NCBI GenBank assembly: GCA_964399545.1
Contig: CAYNRG010000003.1
Location: 1 to 64,000 of the forward strand
Reading direction: 5' to 3'
From: CAYNRG01 sp964399545
GTDB lineage: Bacteria; Bacillota_I; Bacilli_A; Erysipelotrichales; Erysipelotrichaceae
Length of the DNA: 64,000 nucleotides
The notes under the pieces are model-generated. The model saw nothing but the letters and a program-made list of their open reading frames with translations, was not told the origin of the DNA and made no database searches. The translations under genes and the position numbers were made by a program. This document shows, in pieces, positions 25,264 to 34,092 of this stretch (positions are counted from its first letter, which is position 1; each line of letters starts with the position of its first letter).

Positions 25264-27420
25264 CTAATCAAAAATGCTATCATCTTGACTCACACTCTTA
25301 TCTACTTTTGTTCTAAAAATAATTTCGTCTATATCTTCCACTGAAGTAAAATCTCTTTTAGATAATCTTTGACCAAATTTTCTATTCTCATCCAGTACTT
25401 GTGCAATTTTATTTTGAAAATTTTCACTATCCTCATATTTGATTAATTTTCCTTGATGGTATCGATAAGGTGGATTTGCCACAAATGGAATTGATACATA
25501 CTCTCCATTCATCTCTGTATACACATATCCATGGCGTGATGCCAAATTCTGCAAATCTTCTTTATCTAAATTAGTATCTCTTGATACCCGAGTCGCTGAT
25601 TTATCACTATGCTTTAATACCACTTTTACACCTACATTAGATGTTATATCAAGTAAGTAGTCATCTGTATACTGCTCTAGAAACTGGGTCATACCAATGA
25701 AATGAACTCCAAATTTTCTCAATTCTGCACGAATATTCTTTACAATTTTAAGTTGAACTTTATGATCTTCATCGACAATTACATAGTGTGAATTAGATCC
25801 TACCGACCTCTTTACCCCAACATTATAATATTGTAATAAGATATACCCTACAATCACTTGAATATCCTTATCGGACATTCCTGCAAGGTTAAATAGTAAA
25901 ATATGTCCTGAATCCATCCATTGCTTTATTCGATTTAAGTCACTTTTTCCTGAGCAAAAAACACGTTTTTTGTTAATTGAGTTATAGAAAATGTCCAGTC
26001 GATTAAGCACTGGATCTATCGATGAAGATGCTTTAGGTATACCATTTTCTAAAAACTCAACATATGTACTAGCATATCTGTTGCTCTTTAGGCGATCTAA
26101 AATGTCCAGCCGATATTCTTCATCCATTAATAATTTAATCACGTCTGTGATCACATGATCTTTCTCATCTTCGATTAAAGCTGCAATCGAATTAATCAGT
26201 AATCGATTTAATTGAGGGGTATTCCCATCACCGAATATATCTCTAAAAAAATCCATATGTTTCTCTTTATTTACGTTTTTATCTAATAAATTCATCGTAA
26301 ACACCGAAGAGTTATCTGATGATGAGTCAAATTCGATATAATGAACTTTATTGAGCAATTCTGTTGTATCATATCCCTCATGCTCGAGCTGATTTAAAAT
26401 ATTAATCACGCCTAAAGCTGACGTAGCCGCAGGATCAAAAAAGCTAAATCCTATCTTAGTTTTGCCCTCAAGCTTTTGAATTAATATATCTTTAGCAATT
26501 TCTTCAAAAACAGAAGACTTTCCTGAGCCGGTCATACCAGTTATTCTCATATGTGTCTTCATCAACTCAAACGCAATGCGAACATCTCTATTCTTTTGAT
26601 TGGGATGATCTAGCGTCCCTATTTTAATTCCTGTTGAAAACTCATTATCTTTCAATGTCCTCTGATTTTTTTTCAATACTGGTATTTTATTTTGCTTACC
26701 TTGTATCGATGGAAAAGACAATAAATTTAGCATATACTCCGTTGATATTTTAAATGGCTTATATTTATATCCCATTGAGATATCAAAATATCCAGTATGT
26801 CTTGTCAAATTCTGAATGGTTTGTGCGAATGAAAATAAGTGATTTCTCATATATTTGGTCTTCGCTTGAACATGAATCATACATTCTAATTCTGAATGAT
26901 CACTTTCCTCAAACCCTCTTTTTTTCTTTAACTCTTTTAGAGATAATGAGCGAATGCTAAAATCGATAATCAGTCTTGTATGCTTAGGTACACTGTCAAT
27001 AATATATCCTAGAATATCTTCATCAAACCGCTTTAACTGGAATTCATCCCTGTGATAATCTGATTTTTTGCATTCAAATGAAAGTGTCTGAGTTACCGTA
27101 TAGGATTCTAGTTCCCTTTTTTTATCTTCAGATATTGTAAAAACATCTGCATCTTTTCCAAATAAACGCATTAATGAGTCCTTAAATCTCTCCTCATTAC
27201 CTGTATGATCCGCAAGATAAAAGCTGACTTTTTCATTCCCATCACAATCGATAATAAATTTAAAATTCTCTCCACTATGAAGTAACTGAACGAGCACTTT
27301 CTTTAAGCTTAATTTCCTCTCTTTCCTTCTTCTATAAGTCTGCAATGTTTTTAAAAAATGTAACATTCTTTTTTCGTCAAATCGATAATTTTCCCGTAAC
27401 AATATTTGTAACATATCCAT
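25264..27420 (-). CDS. FtsK/TcpA-like conjugative coupling protein
   Basis: The 718-residue ATPase carries Walker A TGMTGSGKSS near residue 295 and Walker B HYVIVDEDHK, with a GMTQF sensor-like segment further on. It lacks strong N-terminal membrane helices; the first 280 residues form a separate, poorly conserved domain. In Tcp-type and Tn916-like systems this protein links the processed DNA to the transfer channel. It is the last gene of the transfer operon, 33 bp after the M23 hydrolase gene, and is followed by a very strong terminator. The small membrane protein downstream may supply the missing anchor, which is inference. Confidence 0.85.
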   Translation of the reverse strand: MDMLQILLRENYRFDEKRMLHFLKTLQTYRRRKERKLSLKKVLVQLLHSGENFKFIIDCDGNEKVSFYLADHTGNEERFKDSLMRLFGKDADVFTISEDKKRELESYTVTQTLSFECKKSDYHRDEFQLKRFDEDILGYIIDSVPKHTRLIIDFSIRSLSLKELKKKRGFEESDHSELECMIHVQAKTKYMRNHLFSFAQTIQNLTRHTGYFDISMGYKYKPFKISTEYMLNLLSFPSIQGKQNKIPVLKKNQRTLKDNEFSTGIKIGTLDHPNQKNRDVRIAFELMKTHMRITGMTGSGKSSVFEEIAKDILIQKLEGKTKIGFSFFDPAATSALGVINILNQLEHEGYDTTELLNKVHYIEFDSSSDNSSVFTMNLLDKNVNKEKHMDFFRDIFGDGNTPQLNRLLINSIAALIEDEKDHVITDVIKLLMDEEYRLDILDRLKSNRYASTYVEFLENGIPKASSSIDPVLNRLDIFYNSINKKRVFCSGKSDLNRIKQWMDSGHILLFNLAGMSDKDIQVIVGYILLQYYNVGVKRSVGSNSHYVIVDEDHKVQLKIVKNIRAELRKFGVHFIGMTQFLEQYTDDYLLDITSNVGVKVVLKHSDKSATRVSRDTNLDKEDLQNLASRHGYVYTEMNGEYVSIPFVANPPYRYHQGKLIKYEDSENFQNKIAQVLDENRKFGQRLSKRDFTSVEDIDEIIFRTKVDKSVSQDDSIFD

Positions 27421-27453
27421 TCCTCTTTCCCAATGTACAAATTTAAACTCTTT

Positions 27454-28029
27454 CTATGGTAAATATGGAGTAATATCCACTAATTCCCCATCAATTTTTA
27501 ATCCCAAATGCAGATGCGCTCCTGTAGAGTATCCTGAAGATCCACACTCTGCAATAGTATCTCCTTGAGATACATAATCCCATTGGTCAACTAAAAATTT
27601 TTGCATATGTAGATAACGAGTAGATATTCCTACAGCATGTTCAATTTCCAAAACTAAAGAACCATATATATCTATATATTTTTTTGTGACTTTTCCACTG
27701 GCCGATGCATAAATTGGATCACCATATCTGCATGCGAAATCCGTTCCATTGTGGAGTGTTTTCTTCCCAGAAATAGGATCATATCGCCAACCATATGGTG
27801 AATTTATTCTGGTTCTATCCGTAGCATAGTCTAAGGATGGTACACGATTATTCATTGTTTTATCAAAAAGTGATGGTCTATTTAAATCATTATTAGTAGA
27901 GTAAACAAACTCACCAAAGGACGAATCTGTACTTAAATTTCCTCCTGAACTACTTCCTGCACCCATCAACCCCATCAATATTGGAAAAAAGATTAAAGTG
28001 ACTATAAATTTACCTATCTTCTTCATCAA
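27454..28029 (-). CDS. Secreted M23-family peptidoglycan endopeptidase of the transfer apparatus
   Basis: The 191-residue protein has an N-terminal membrane or signal helix (residues 6-27) and a zinc endopeptidase domain with His93/Asp97 in HNGTDF and His172/His174 in AHLHLGL. The catalytic set is therefore complete. Such enzymes open the cell wall locally so that the conjugation channel can be built. Most Tn916/pCW3-like systems use an NlpC/P60 hydrolase here, often with a lysozyme-like domain, so a lone M23 enzyme is a variation. The start overlaps the VirB6-like gene by 20 bp. Confidence 0.9.
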   Translation of the reverse strand: MMKKIGKFIVTLIFFPILMGLMGAGSSSGGNLSTDSSFGEFVYSTNNDLNRPSLFDKTMNNRVPSLDYATDRTRINSPYGWRYDPISGKKTLHNGTDFACRYGDPIYASASGKVTKKYIDIYGSLVLEIEHAVGISTRYLHMQKFLVDQWDYVSQGDTIAECGSSGYSTGAHLHLGLKIDGELVDITPYLP

Positions 28030-30094
28030 TCACAAAAAGATCCTCTCCATCATCTCTTTCCACTTTCTCTTCTATTTCTAATGAAATTGACTTTATATCA
28101 AAATCACTGGTTTCTTCTTCGCTCGTTTCATCAAATTCACCTTTCCTCTTTTTACTATGACTATTGATAATCTCTGTTTCAGATATTGATATATTTCCAT
28201 CTAAATTACCTTCAAAAATCCTATCTATTTCACCTATATCTACCCATTCTGCTGATTTCTCTTCTTGCAACTCAGTTATATGATCTTCTCCTGGATCCAT
28301 CTTCAATTCCTCACTTTCAGCATGCACAGAATCTAAATTTGAAAGCGTATCGCTTTCAATACCACTCTCAGTACCCATTTCAGTTCCAAGTTCTATATCA
28401 TCAGCTAAATCTTCCAAGGATAATGATTCAGCCTGAGTTGAATAATCTTTCTCATCATACAGCTCTTCATTTTTATTAACTTTTTCAATATCTAACGTTG
28501 CACTAATGTTTATTCCTTCATTCATCGTTACATCTGCACCTTTATTCTTTAACGACTTTCTACTGCTTTCTACTACTTTACTCTTCATATCATTAAATCC
28601 ATCTCCAACACTATAAGTCCCATTTAACATTCCACTAAGTGGCTCTTTAAACTTAGAGATTGTTTCCATTATTTTTTCTTTGTTTCTCCATGCAATAAAT
28701 AGGAAGAATAATATTAATCCATCTGCGATAATAACTAAGACAAAACTAAAATTACCTAATATTTGGATAAAACTAATTAATGCTTCCATAAATAGTGAAA
28801 TTCCTAATGGTATAAAACTTAATAGCATCAGCCAAGATAATTTATTCGCTATCAGCTTAATTGCGCTAAAGTACCTCGATAAAGCAAAACTGAATATGGC
28901 CGTGAATGTTACCCCAATCAAAAATTCCTTGAACACAGTAGCACATAAATTTGCTAATGATAAGGCAAAAATTATAAAACCTAATAAAAATTTATGAATG
29001 AGCATAACCAGAGAAACCAAAAAAACAGTCATCATCGATGGAAGATCATGTGGTATTGATTTATTTCCGTGCTTCTTCATTTCATTTTTAGCAGTTGCCT
29101 TTGATGGGTCAAACAATAATTTTTCATACCTTTTTATCGCCTCTTCTTTCGAAATATCAAATCTTAATGCAATTAACTCTTCCGATATTACACCATAGTG
29201 CCTAAGCATGAAAGGCTGTTCCTGTAGCATGTAAAAAACTTTTGCTTTCAATGTTGTTGATGTTGTTGCCCCATCGAAATCTTCTGAAGAAGAAAACATT
29301 GAAGTCGACAATTGTGCTACGGATTCTGACAATTGAGAATCAAATTCATAAAGTATGTTTCTTCCTGGTATCGCTATAAATATAACAAACAAAAAAGTCA
29401 GAAAGCTTTTCTTAAAAATATCCAAAACGACTCTAAGATTTCTTAAGTTTTCTGCATTTTCAAGTAACATGCGTACCAATCCTGCTAGAAATAAAAGTAC
29501 AACAATTGTAGTGGCTTGGAGAGTATTACCAAAAATAAAATTATGCAACTGATTAAATACTTCTCTCACAACTCCACCAATAACATTTCCAGAAGCTACA
29601 TTTACAACAAACATTACTATAATAGATATAACCCCACCTATTACTTCAAGTATATTAACAATTAGCTGTGCCGATACGGTTACAATTGAAATACCCCAAT
29701 CAAACCAATTCCAATTTATGTTTACTGCAGTTTGAGTCGAGTTCCAGAATGCCAAATAGAATCTTTTACCCATTTCTTTACTGCGAACTTCAGGATCAAA
29801 ATCTAGCATTAATTCAAACATTTGATTGCCTGATGAATTTGTAGTTCCTTTGCAATAGACAGATTTCATTTCATCAGTGAGAATCGAGGAGGATATGCAT
29901 TCTTGGAAAACTTCCTCCACACTTCCAGCTTCTGCAATCCGATCAAGCTCATCTTTCACATCTTCAAAGGTTATCGTATCTTCCTGCCACTCCTCAGAAC
30001 CTGTATTCTCTGCACATACTCTATTGATTGTGAAGAAAAGTAACATTAATACTAATATCTTTGGATAATACCTTTTAATCATTGAATAAACCAT
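28010..30094 (-). CDS. VirB6/TcpH-like polytopic channel protein
   Basis: The 694-residue protein has a signal-like N-terminus, about eight predicted membrane helices (roughly residues 125-470) and a long acidic, glutamate-rich cytoplasmic tail (about 500-694). That arrangement is typical of TcpH/Orf15 and VirB6-like proteins that form the inner-membrane pore. The ATG at 30094 has GAGGAG at good spacing and overlaps the end of the VirB4 gene. The highly acidic tail is likely to contact the ATPases. The exact family is assigned from topology and operon position. Confidence 0.75.
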   Translation of the reverse strand: MVYSMIKRYYPKILVLMLLFFTINRVCAENTGSEEWQEDTITFEDVKDELDRIAEAGSVEEVFQECISSSILTDEMKSVYCKGTTNSSGNQMFELMLDFDPEVRSKEMGKRFYLAFWNSTQTAVNINWNWFDWGISIVTVSAQLIVNILEVIGGVISIIVMFVVNVASGNVIGGVVREVFNQLHNFIFGNTLQATTIVVLLFLAGLVRMLLENAENLRNLRVVLDIFKKSFLTFLFVIFIAIPGRNILYEFDSQLSESVAQLSTSMFSSSEDFDGATTSTTLKAKVFYMLQEQPFMLRHYGVISEELIALRFDISKEEAIKRYEKLLFDPSKATAKNEMKKHGNKSIPHDLPSMMTVFLVSLVMLIHKFLLGFIIFALSLANLCATVFKEFLIGVTFTAIFSFALSRYFSAIKLIANKLSWLMLLSFIPLGISLFMEALISFIQILGNFSFVLVIIADGLILFFLFIAWRNKEKIMETISKFKEPLSGMLNGTYSVGDGFNDMKSKVVESSRKSLKNKGADVTMNEGINISATLDIEKVNKNEELYDEKDYSTQAESLSLEDLADDIELGTEMGTESGIESDTLSNLDSVHAESEELKMDPGEDHITELQEEKSAEWVDIGEIDRIFEGNLDGNISISETEIINSHSKKRKGEFDETSEEETSDFDIKSISLEIEEKVERDDGEDLFVIDEEDR

Positions 30095-32477
30095 CTTCGA
30101 ACTCCTCTTCTTTCTCGATGTTTACCTCATCACTTTTCTTTCTCGTATCAAACGCATCTTTAAATTGAGTGTGCAGTACAGCTCGCAGTACAGCTTTTCT
30201 ATTGTTGTAATCTATATATAAAAACCTATGTAGATCATCCTCTTCAAACCCTTCTGCCTTTGTTTTATCCTGCAATACATTTCTAATAGATTCATTATCA
30301 TTCAATTTGTAATATTTTATAATTTCTTCTATTTCATCAACCGAAGCAATAGACCCTATTAGTACTTGTGAAGCTTGATCCCGTATAGCATTAAAGGTTG
30401 AGTACCGCTGATCAGCTAAAATCATCAAGGCCTGATATGATCTAGCTAATCGAGTAGCATTATCAACTGCACTTTCCCCATTGGTAGTATTATTCCAAAC
30501 ATGCATTTCATCCATTTCTAATACTTTTGGAGAATTAGGGTTACTGCGCATAAATGTATCTATCATAGTCACCGTTTCCTCAATTAGAATAGCAAACATC
30601 TGATGTCTCAAATTGTTCTCATCAAAATATTCTAGGTTTGGTACATTCGAGAATGTGGCCAAATTAAAGTTATATGTTAAATCAAATTTAATGGGTTCTT
30701 CATCGTGGTACGAAAAAAATAAATATCCAAACTCATGATCACTCAAAGATAGTACATTGTCTGCCCATAATTCATCATATTTTCGCAGCGATTGAGCCAA
30801 TTCAAACATTGTTATTTTCTCTATATCATTTCTCTTTACTCGATCCACACAGTCCTTATATGCCTCTTTTATATATCTTAAATTAAACTCTTGATTTTTA
30901 TTAATCGCCCTACCCATTCGAATTAGTACATCTCTCGCTTTTTCCAAAGCTTTCTCAGGTGTGTAATTATTAAATGGATCAAATATACCTCTTTGCTCAG
31001 AACTTCCACCTAGAACTAGGTGTTGCCCCATCCCTGGAGGAATTTGATCAAAAAACTTTACCCTATCCCCTTTGGGATCAATAATAAAAATTTTTACACC
31101 ATAAATGGCCACAAACTCAATAGCAATGTTATTCATGAGCTGAGTTTTCCCAGATCCAGATTCCCCAACAATAATAGTTATGGGGGCAGTTTTTCTGGAC
31201 TTACCCTCAATAGGAGCATAAAAATTGCTCAAAACAGGTATTCTCCCTGGGCGAGTATAGCCTAGAACCATTCCCTCTCTTTCTTCACCAATATATAGGC
31301 CGCCCAACCAATTGAATTTAGCTAAATAACTAATATCCGTTGTATGTACATATTTAGTATATGTAATATCGAATGGATTAATATTTTTATACATTTCTTC
31401 TTGATATCCGACATCATACGCTATCTGTAATCCTTCTTCCCTCTCAGTATCGGCACCCAAAAAAGACTGAAAAATATTATATCTTTTCATTAACAAATCT
31501 GTTGAGTTTGCACGCAAACGAAACATAACTTGGAATTTTACTTTTGCTTTTTCATCAGCATTTTCACCTTGTACCGCTAATTTAGCTAGATGAGTTTTCT
31601 TTCTAATTTCCTTCGAAGTAAACCCCTCATGCTTGGCTTCTTTTTTTATACTTTTCTCAATATCCAATTCTTTATTCCTCATTTTTTTGACAAATTTCCG
31701 ATTTGATACCATATCAAACTTCAATATAATATCTACCGGAAATGAAAGTAATTGAATTGAATTAAATATATTTGTCTGCTTCTGTTGCTCACTTGGTAGA
31801 GATGAAATCATGATATTTCTAGTATACAATTTCTGTATATCTCTTTCATCCTTATTGCGATGATTCATCTTATATTCATATTCCATATATTGAGCTTGAG
31901 GAGTATAAAAATATGATTCTGTCTGACCTTTAACTGGAATTGCTAAATAGTGAATTAAACTCTCAACCTCATCTTCTGTAAGCTTCGACACTGATAAACC
32001 ATTATTCAATTCATTATAAAGATGATCGCTAATATCTTCTGCATATTCCAATGCTTCTTTACTAATTTGAATATTTTTCTTCAACGATAAATTTTTAAGT
32101 GAACTTACTTCAAAATTATCTCTACTCTCAACAAACACAAATGTTACTTTATACTTATAGCGAACTTTTTTATTCTCTTGATATATATCTTTAATAATAT
32201 TTTTAGCAATATCTCTAAAGGGCTTGAAACCTCCTTTTTTATACTGTTGGTTATAATAATTAACCATAGATGGCACATCTACACCTACCGGTCTAATAAT
32301 GATTTGGCCTGGCATGTTAATCCGAATCATTTTTTTCATGAACAAGTCGACTATCGATGATATTTGAGCTTCATCCGTAAATAAGCTATTAATCGGTTTG
32401 ACATCATAGAAATACGCCAATACTCCATCACTTACCGCCACATTTGACTTTAGCTGTGTGATTATCTTCTTATGCAT
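30075..32477 (-). CDS. VirB4/TcpF-like conjugation ATPase
   Basis: The 800-residue protein has an N-terminal domain typical of VirB4 relatives and a C-terminal motor domain with Walker A VGESGSGKT near residue 437 and Walker B VLEMDEMHVW near 654. The later A-R-S-Y-Q-A-L segment matches the usual VirB4 motif region. It powers assembly of and transport through the transfer channel. It overlaps both the TcpE-like gene upstream and the VirB6-like gene downstream, so it sits firmly inside the transfer operon. Confidence 0.93.
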   Translation of the reverse strand: MHKKIITQLKSNVAVSDGVLAYFYDVKPINSLFTDEAQISSIVDLFMKKMIRINMPGQIIIRPVGVDVPSMVNYYNQQYKKGGFKPFRDIAKNIIKDIYQENKKVRYKYKVTFVFVESRDNFEVSSLKNLSLKKNIQISKEALEYAEDISDHLYNELNNGLSVSKLTEDEVESLIHYLAIPVKGQTESYFYTPQAQYMEYEYKMNHRNKDERDIQKLYTRNIMISSLPSEQQKQTNIFNSIQLLSFPVDIILKFDMVSNRKFVKKMRNKELDIEKSIKKEAKHEGFTSKEIRKKTHLAKLAVQGENADEKAKVKFQVMFRLRANSTDLLMKRYNIFQSFLGADTEREEGLQIAYDVGYQEEMYKNINPFDITYTKYVHTTDISYLAKFNWLGGLYIGEEREGMVLGYTRPGRIPVLSNFYAPIEGKSRKTAPITIIVGESGSGKTQLMNNIAIEFVAIYGVKIFIIDPKGDRVKFFDQIPPGMGQHLVLGGSSEQRGIFDPFNNYTPEKALEKARDVLIRMGRAINKNQEFNLRYIKEAYKDCVDRVKRNDIEKITMFELAQSLRKYDELWADNVLSLSDHEFGYLFFSYHDEEPIKFDLTYNFNLATFSNVPNLEYFDENNLRHQMFAILIEETVTMIDTFMRSNPNSPKVLEMDEMHVWNNTTNGESAVDNATRLARSYQALMILADQRYSTFNAIRDQASQVLIGSIASVDEIEEIIKYYKLNDNESIRNVLQDKTKAEGFEEDDLHRFLYIDYNNRKAVLRAVLHTQFKDAFDTRKKSDEVNIEKEEEFEDGLFND

Positions 32478-32851
32478 ATTTGCTTCTCCCCCTTTCTGTT
32501 TGACAACATTTTTTTCGTTCCATCATCTGTTACTATTGTTCTATAATTTTTTACATTCTTCTTATAGAAAATTACAAAAGCATTGTTGCCTTCTTCTGCT
32601 CTTACATCGTCCTTATATAGTAAAACCAGTGATAAAATCGTAGATACGATCAGAACAGAAATAATCAACGCTGTCCATATATCCATTATTAACCTGATAA
32701 GTAACCATGTCCCTAAAGTCAATAATATCGATAAAAATAGCACTCCTATAGCAAAGAAACGGCCATTGACTTTTATATTTAAAAGTGGAATATAAAATTC
32801 CACTTGATGATCCATTGATAAACTATAGTTGTACGATTTATTTCTTGCCAT
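32462..32851 (-). CDS. TcpE-family conjugation membrane protein
   Basis: The 129-residue protein has a basic N-terminus with an aromatic-rich strand (Y-N-Y-S-L-S-M-D-H-Q-V-E-F-Y), then two hydrophobic helices (about 32-52 and 58-80) and a basic C-terminus. This is the TcpE design. In Tn916 and pCW3 the equivalent gene precedes the VirB4-like ATPase, as here. It overlaps that gene by 16 bp. Confidence 0.75.
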   Translation of the reverse strand: MARNKSYNYSLSMDHQVEFYIPLLNIKVNGRFFAIGVLFLSILLTLGTWLLIRLIMDIWTALIISVLIVSTILSLVLLYKDDVRAEEGNNAFVIFYKKNVKNYRTIVTDDGTKKMLSNRKGEKQICIRR

Positions 32852-32852
32852 A

Positions 32853-33170
32853 TTACAGTGGAACTCCCATATATTTTAAAAGAGGAACCAATAAGCCTTC
32901 CCACGCCCATAGTACTATCTTAACAACGAACTCAACCATGTCATTTGGACTTAAAGTAAAAAAAACAATCGCAACTACCCCTAATAAAACTACCCCTAAT
33001 GCAGCTTCATCTAGAATACTAATCACCTTTGCTAATAAACTTGATCCACGTACGTTCTTTATAGATTCTAATGCAGAACCACCTAAATATACTAAGCCAC
33101 TAATTCCCAAGCCAGTCCCAATTAATTTCCATATAAATATAATAATTGGTAATTCTAATAATGCTTCCAT
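32853..33170 (-). CDS. TcpD-like small membrane protein of the transfer operon
   Basis: The 105-residue product has three hydrophobic segments (about residues 5-30, 55-75 and 80-100). It starts one base after the TcpC-like gene ends and stops one base before the TcpE-like gene starts. Both size and place correspond to TcpD/Orf17-region proteins. Sequence alone would not identify it. Confidence 0.6.
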   Translation of the reverse strand: MEALLELPIIIFIWKLIGTGLGISGLVYLGGSALESIKNVRGSSLLAKVISILDEAALGVVLLGVVAIVFFTLSPNDMVEFVVKIVLWAWEGLLVPLLKYMGVPL

Positions 33171-33171
33171 A

Positions 33172-34089
33172 TCAATACACCTCTACTTTCTCAATTTTTC
33201 CATTTTTTTGATTAATATGTAATTCTAACGTTTTGAACTCACGATAATCTTCATTTCCAACTCTAATCTTCGATTGTATATACCAGACTGAGTTATCCTT
33301 TTCTTTTGTTGAAGATACAATTGACTCAAATGTATATGTTATATCTGGCGACTTGTAGGCCAAAACGGTGGGATCACTAACTAAATCTACCGCTTTATCC
33401 CAACTGTCATTATATTGATTCAAGAATAAGTTTACTTTTGTTTCTGCTGATGCTCTCTCCCCATCCGCTAAAGTTGTCATTGCTACTTTTGGTAAATAAG
33501 TATAAGTAGTTTTATCACTTATCGCAGAAATAGCAATCGTTGTTGGTTGTAATCGCACAACTGCATAACGCTTTTCATTTCTGCCTTCAATAACATCAAA
33601 AGTTCGTACAATTTCTTTCTTTTCAATTCTATGGTTTTCTTCTTGATCCACACCATAATCCATAGATAATGTAATAATCATATTGTAGCTAGATTTAATT
33701 ATTCCCCTCTTCAAATACTCGCTCTGAACATCATTAAATTCTATCTTTTCAACTTGTACAGCTATAAGGTTTTCACTATAATTCATCATTGGTATAGTTG
33801 AAAATAATGACACATAATTTTTGGACTCATCCGTTGTAGGAAATGTGTAATAATTTTCAATATATTCTTCTAAAAATAACTTTGTTTGTTCATTTCCTTG
33901 TATTTCTTTTTCTTCATTCATCTTGCCTAATGAAATGATGCTAACAAAAACGACAAAAACAAACAAAACATTAACTAACATCCCTTTTCTCTTAATCCGT
34001 TTTTTTAATTTTTGAGCCCGAAAGAACGAAGGGTCTAACCCTTCTTCTTGCTCTTTATCTCTTCTTTTTATCCACTTTATTTTCTTCAT
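33172..34089 (-). CDS. TcpC/Orf13-like conjugation protein (VirB8-like fold expected)
   Basis: The 305-residue bitopic protein has a highly basic cytoplasmic N-terminus, one membrane helix (about residues 38-55, L-V-N-V-L-F-V-F-V-V-F-V) and a large extracellular part. It fits TcpC, whose two extracellular domains have VirB8/NTF2-like folds. It lies between the adhesin gene (3 bp) and the TcpD-like gene (2 bp), so adhesin and channel are co-transcribed. Confidence 0.75.
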   Translation of the reverse strand: MKKIKWIKRRDKEQEEGLDPSFFRAQKLKKRIKRKGMLVNVLFVFVVFVSIISLGKMNEEKEIQGNEQTKLFLEEYIENYYTFPTTDESKNYVSLFSTIPMMNYSENLIAVQVEKIEFNDVQSEYLKRGIIKSSYNMIITLSMDYGVDQEENHRIEKKEIVRTFDVIEGRNEKRYAVVRLQPTTIAISAISDKTTYTYLPKVAMTTLADGERASAETKVNLFLNQYNDSWDKAVDLVSDPTVLAYKSPDITYTFESIVSSTKEKDNSVWYIQSKIRVGNEDYREFKTLELHINQKNGKIEKVEVY

Positions 34090-34092
34090 AAG